Assembly: GCF_905120345.1 (NCBI RefSeq)
Contig: NZ_CAJHOA010000004.1
Span: forward strand, 1 to 64,000
DNA: 64,000 nt
Direction: 5' to 3'
DNA from: Denitrificimonas caeni
Lineage (GTDB): Bacteria; Pseudomonadota; Gammaproteobacteria; Pseudomonadales; Pseudomonadaceae
Shown: positions 60,973 through 64,000 of the stretch, piece after piece
Layout: the number at the start of each line of letters is the position of its first letter
How positions within the stretch are numbered: position 1 is the stretch's first letter
The notes under the pieces: generated by a model
The model's database searches: none
Told to the model about the DNA's origin: nothing
What the model saw: the letters and a program-made list of their open reading frames with translations, nothing else
Program-made: the position numbers and the translations under genes

Positions 60973-60992
60973 TAGAGCATACGTGTGCTCTA
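60973..60992 (-). repeat. 7-bp palindrome in the nnrS leader
   Basis: TAGAGCA and TGCTCTA pair around a 6-base loop, 43 bases before the nnrS start and downstream of the FNR-type box. It could be a 5'-UTR hairpin or an operator. Confidence 0.4.
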
Positions 60993-61029
60993 TGAGGTAC
61001 AGCATAGACCTGTTAATAAGAATTATTGC

Positions 61030-61043
61030 TAGATCAGGATCAA
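61030..61043 (-). promoter_or_regulatory. FNR/Anr/Dnr-type box upstream of nnrS
   Basis: On the minus strand TTGAT-CCTG-ATCTA matches the TTGAT-N4-ATCAA consensus at nine of ten positions. It is centred about 107 bases before the chosen GTG. Regulators of this family activate NO and denitrification genes, which suits nnrS. Confidence 0.65.
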
Positions 61044-61093
61044 GAAGAATATCTTTTCTTTAAGCGTATGCAGCCTGCACAACGCACAGACAT

Positions 61094-61136
61094 AAAAAAA
61101 CCGCCGAGCAAATGAGCTGCTGGGCGGTTTTTTATT
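61094..61136 (-). terminator. Rho-independent terminator of the cytochrome c4 gene
   Basis: AAAAAACCGCC and GGCGGTTTTTT form the outer stem around a 17-base loop that itself contains AGC/GCT pairing. It lies 15 bases past the stop. The symmetry allows either direction. Confidence 0.88.
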
Positions 61137-61150
61137 AATAGGCTAAGCTA

Positions 61151-61756
61151 TTAATTCAAGCCATGAATGTAGCTTGATAAGGCTTTAATATCTTTATTGC
61201 TCAGCTTGGCAGCGATTGAACGCATTATCATTGCATCACCATCATTGCTACGATCGCCTTCACGGAAATCCGTCAGCTGTTTAGCAAGATACGCTTCATG
61301 CTGTCCATTGAGTTTTGGGTAAACTGCTAAATCAATACCAGCACCATTAGGCGAGTGGCAACCGGTACAGGCAGGCAGGCCATTAGCAATTTTTCCACCT
61401 TGGAAAAGCTGTTCGCCTTGCTTAACAACAGCAGGATCAGCTGCACCGACAGTACCTTTCTGACTTGAGTACCAAGCAGAAATATCTGCAAGGTCTTGCT
61501 CAGTCATGGCATCGAGCATACCGGTCATTTCTACCACTGGACGCAGACCAGACTTAATGTCATTCATTTGCTTAAGCAAATAACGCTCGCCTTGACCGGC
61601 TAGCTTGGGAAAGTTTGGTATCATGCTGTTTCCATCAGCATTATGACAGGCAGAACACATAGCAATTTTACCTTGACCTGCAACTGCATCTCCAGCGGCA
61701 TGGGCTAAACCACTGATGCCTAAGGTCAACAACAGACTTACAATTAGTTTGTTCAT
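61151..61756 (-). CDS. cc4: Dihaem cytochrome c4
   Basis: A 201-residue protein with a signal peptide (about 1-20, AHA cleavage) and two class I cytochrome domains, each with a CxxCH haem site: CSACH in the first half and CTGCH in the second, each followed by a methionine-bearing loop. It carries electrons in the periplasm to terminal oxidases and, in some species, to denitrification enzymes. I start it at the ATG at 61756 (MNKLIVSLLL), behind GGAAGAG. It is divergent from engB, as in pseudomonads. Confidence 0.95.
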   Translation of the reverse strand: MNKLIVSLLLTLGISGLAHAAGDAVAGQGKIAMCSACHNADGNSMIPNFPKLAGQGERYLLKQMNDIKSGLRPVVEMTGMLDAMTEQDLADISAWYSSQKGTVGAADPAVVKQGEQLFQGGKIANGLPACTGCHSPNGAGIDLAVYPKLNGQHEAYLAKQLTDFREGDRSNDGDAMIMRSIAAKLSNKDIKALSSYIHGLN

Positions 61757-61987
61757 CAGCTCTTCCAACTACGGCTAAACGTTATTTTTCCCCAGATTTA
61801 GTCAGTCATTATGCTGATCCGACTAATCTCGGCGCTTATAAATTATGCAAACAGTACCACAATCTACCACACAGACAACCTTTACAAATTGACCAGTAGC
61901 AATACGCACTTACAATCCGAAGCATTATATACTGCTCAGACTGAAACGGAAACGAACCTCTTGCAGCACTTTTTACTTGGATAACTT

Positions 61988-62668
61988 ATGCAGCCTAAAA
62001 ACCCCATTATTGGCCTGTGCCAACAAGCCAGCTTTCTCACCAGCGCGGCTCGTGTTGAGCAGTGTCCTGAAGATGAAGGCTACGAAGTCGCCTTTGCAGG
62101 TCGCTCGAATGCAGGCAAGTCCAGCGCACTCAATACTCTGACCCGCGCCAGCTTAGCGCGCACGTCAAAAACCCCGGGTCGTACACAACTGCTCAATTTC
62201 TTCAGTCTTGACGAAGATCGGCGTTTAGTGGACTTACCCGGCTATGGCTATGCCAAAGTACCTATTCCGCTAAAACTGCACTGGCAGCGTCACTTAGAAG
62301 CCTACCTCGGTAGTCGTAACAGTCTAATGGGCTTGGTGTTGATGATGGATATCCGTCATCCTCTTACACCTTTTGATTGCTTAATGCTGGATTGGGCGGC
62401 AGGCAGCCGTATGCCCATGCATATTTTGCTCACCAAAGCTGACAAGATGACTTTTGGTGCAAGTAAAGCCGCTCTGTTAAAAACGCAAAAAGATATACAG
62501 CAGAAATGGGGTGATACCGCCAGCATCCAATTGTTCTCCTCGACCAAGCGCATTGGTATTGATGAAGCACAGTATGTTTTAGCGGGATGGTTGCAGCTAC
62601 TCGAGCCAACCGACTCTGACCTAACAGATGAAGATGATGACGACGAAGATGACTTTCTAGAGTCATAA
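61988..62668 (+). CDS. engB: Ribosome biogenesis GTPase EngB/YihA
   Basis: A 226-residue GTPase with G1 [13 protein letters not shown]2 region [15 protein letters not shown]3 [12 protein letters not shown]4 LTKADKM and G5-like SSTKRIG. It is needed for 50S subunit assembly. The C terminus is an extra acidic tail ([16 protein letters not shown]). No polA is adjacent, unlike in Pseudomonas aeruginosa. Confidence 0.96.
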   Translation: MQPKNPIIGLCQQASFLTSAARVEQCPEDEGYEVAFAGRSNAGKSSALNTLTRASLARTSKTPGRTQLLNFFSLDEDRRLVDLPGYGYAKVPIPLKLHWQRHLEAYLGSRNSLMGLVLMMDIRHPLTPFDCLMLDWAAGSRMPMHILLTKADKMTFGASKAALLKTQKDIQQKWGDTASIQLFSSTKRIGIDEAQYVLAGWLQLLEPTDSDLTDEDDDDEDDFLES

Positions 62669-62681
62669 GGCATCAGCCAGC

Positions 62682-62717
62682 GGCGCTGCACTGTCGTGAC
62701 TTTGACCCTGCAGCGCC
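62682..62717. terminator. 9-bp palindrome between convergent engB and the next gene
   Basis: GGCGCTGCA pairs perfectly with TGCAGCGCC across an 18-base loop, 13 bases after the engB stop. There is no U tract. It may be a bidirectional 3'-end structure. Confidence 0.5.
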
Positions 62718-62788
62718 AGCCCATTTGATCATAAAACGGATTAACTCAGCCTACTGCGCCAGCGATGTTAAAAACCATCGTCACTCAA

Positions 62789-64000
62789 CTAAAAGCTACG
62801 CCCTAAATTCAGATATAAGGCACTTTCATCGTCATCATTAATGCCATAACTTAAGTTCAGCGGCCCTAATGGGGTATCCACCGCAACAAACACACTCATC
62901 GCATTGATATAATCGCTGTCTAAGTCGTTAGCCTGATTCCATACCCGGCCACGCTCCAGAGATAAACCGGCATATACCGGCAATCTCAGTGAAAAAGAAC
63001 GCACTGGCGTTAAACGGCGATAATAAATTAGGCGACCAATACTGACATTCTGCCCCGCTAAAGCATTTTCGCGATAACCCGATAACTTCTGCGCACCACC
63101 GATTTGATAGCTTGAGGTCACAACTTCCTTAGCATCCAAGGTTCGCCCATAACGCCCACCCACAATCCAAGTATTAGCGCCCCAATTTAGAGGCTTATTA
63201 AGCTCTATCAACCACTGTCGGTAACGCTCATCGGAACCCAATTCAGTAGCATGTTGTGTGGCAGAAAGGCGCAGCTCTTCGCCACTACGTGGGAAATTAA
63301 CATTATCTAAACTATCAAACGCATATTGCAGCTGGTAATAACCTTCTTTAAAACTAAAATCGGGTAAAGCAGGGTCACCAATGCGCACATCAGCATTCCC
63401 CCAACCTGACCCCACACCAAAACGCACTTCCGCATTGGTGGCAATTTGTCGACCTAAATTAAAACCATAACGTATTCGCTGCAGTCGATATTCTGCAATC
63501 GGCGCACGCGCTTCGGTAAATTTAAGATTACGCACTTCACCATGCAGCCAGGACGAGAGAAAGTAGCGTGAGCCTATGTCCAACGGCTGATAAAACTCAG
63601 TATAGAGTTCTTGGTGGTCACCCATCTGCAGACGACTAAGCCACTCCGCACCCAAACGATTGATCCCGTTCATCCGAAAACTAGCACCAATATTAAAGAC
63701 ACTATCGCCGCGCAAATCATCCGACAAATTAAGACCTAAACGTAAATAATCAGTGCCGGTGCGCTTATCAGAGGCATTGATTACTAGCGCATGACCATCC
63801 TTTTCAGGCTGCAAACGGTACTCTACTCGATCAAAATATTCCAAGCCGTACAGCGTCCCCATATCTTTTTGTAACTGCTCAATATCCAACGGCTCACCAA
63901 GCGTTTGTCGGATGTAATAGCGAATCACTTCATCACCGACTTTCGAGGTATTTTGGATACGTACCGCGCTAATCAATGGTGCATTTTTAATTTTTTTAGC
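62789..64000 (-). CDS. C-terminal part of a patatin-like/BamA-type outer-membrane protein (5' end outside window)
   Basis: The frame is open to the window edge, giving about 403 residues. It starts within a POTRA domain (LISAVRIQNTSKVGDEVIRY, LQKDMGTLYGLEYFDRVEYR) and continues into an Omp85-type 16-strand barrel with GYRENALAGQNVSIGRLIYY. It ends in LYLNLGRSF, with the C-terminal Phe of outer-membrane proteins. A POTRA-plus-barrel C terminus of this size fits PlpD-type proteins, which have an N-terminal patatin phospholipase. That part lies outside the window, so the full identity is an inference. Confidence 0.75.
   Translation of the reverse strand, partial: AKKIKNAPLISAVRIQNTSKVGDEVIRYYIRQTLGEPLDIEQLQKDMGTLYGLEYFDRVEYRLQPEKDGHALVINASDKRTGTDYLRLGLNLSDDLRGDSVFNIGASFRMNGINRLGAEWLSRLQMGDHQELYTEFYQPLDIGSRYFLSSWLHGEVRNLKFTEARAPIAEYRLQRIRYGFNLGRQIATNAEVRFGVGSGWGNADVRIGDPALPDFSFKEGYYQLQYAFDSLDNVNFPRSGEELRLSATQHATELGSDERYRQWLIELNKPLNWGANTWIVGGRYGRTLDAKEVVTSSYQIGGAQKLSGYRENALAGQNVSIGRLIYYRRLTPVRSFSLRLPVYAGLSLERGRVWNQANDLDSDYINAMSVFVAVDTPLGPLNLSYGINDDDESALYLNLGRSF

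Noticed and set aside
61889-61902. TTGAC-CAGT-AGCAA between cytochrome c4 and engB as an FNR-type box
   Set aside because: It matches only eight of ten consensus positions and lacks the central AT symmetry, so it is too weak to list.

Overview
The window is a chromosomal segment of a gammaproteobacterium of the Pseudomonadaceae. The gene content and local gene orders are Pseudomonas-like: trpE and trpGDC, rpe-gph, purEK, pilMNOPQ-aroK-aroB-damX, mrcA-maeB, rpmE, hemB, ppk, pntAa-Ab-B, a cytochrome c4 gene and engB. Base composition is well below that of typical Pseudomonas (roughly half GC by eye). Several classical Pseudomonas neighbourhoods are rearranged: coaE-yacG without pilD, xseB-ispA without dxs, engB without polA. 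This suggests one of the smaller, lower-GC lineages near Pseudomonas, such as the Denitrificimonas/Thiopseudomonas group. That placement is an inference. NnrS with an Anr/Dnr-type box suggests a nitric-oxide or denitrifying lifestyle.

Layout. 1-5.9 kb: C4-dicarboxylate TRAP uptake (dctPQM) with its two-component regulator dctBD. 6.2-13.1 kb: the most accessory stretch. It holds a TSUP permease, an ECF sigma / anti-sigma / periplasmic metal-sensor-like module with a DnrO-like exported protein, and a TetR-controlled DevBCA-like ABC exporter. 13.2-14.9 kb: yhhQ behind a probable preQ1-I riboswitch, a palindromic element, then yacG-coaE. 15-20.2 kb: trpE with a leader peptide and attenuator, a meso-diaminopimelate dehydrogenase gene, and trpGDC. 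20.4-24.2 kb: selD-mnmH (tRNA selenouridine) and rpe-gph. 24.5-29.4 kb: small envelope proteins, purEK, ubiX, mpl. 29.5-36.8 kb: an acetyltransferase, ppa, a lipoprotein/c-di-GMP enzyme pair, xseB-ispA, three tRNAs and a TetR regulator. 36.8-48.4 kb: rlmJ, damX, aroBK, pilMNOPQ and divergent mrcA. 48.4-54.4 kb: maeB, a nuclease, rpmE, hemB, ppk1. 54.5-64 kb: CoA transferase, transhydrogenase, nnrS, cytochrome c4, engB, and the C-terminal part of a patatin/BamA-type protein.

Working together: central metabolism dominates (tryptophan, purine, shikimate, haem, isoprenoid, NADPH balance through PntAB and malic enzyme, succinate handling by Dct and the CoA transferase). Envelope functions are type IV pili, peptidoglycan synthesis and recycling (mrcA, mpl, possibly ddh) and septal DamX. 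No phage, insertion sequence, CRISPR array or defence island is visible. The points most worth a second look are the ddh insertion in the trp region, the RNA-based controls (preQ1-I, trp attenuator, a terminator inside a nuclease ORF), the ECF/CnrX-like module, the binding-protein/GGDEF-EAL pair, and a cloverleaf-like palindromic element.
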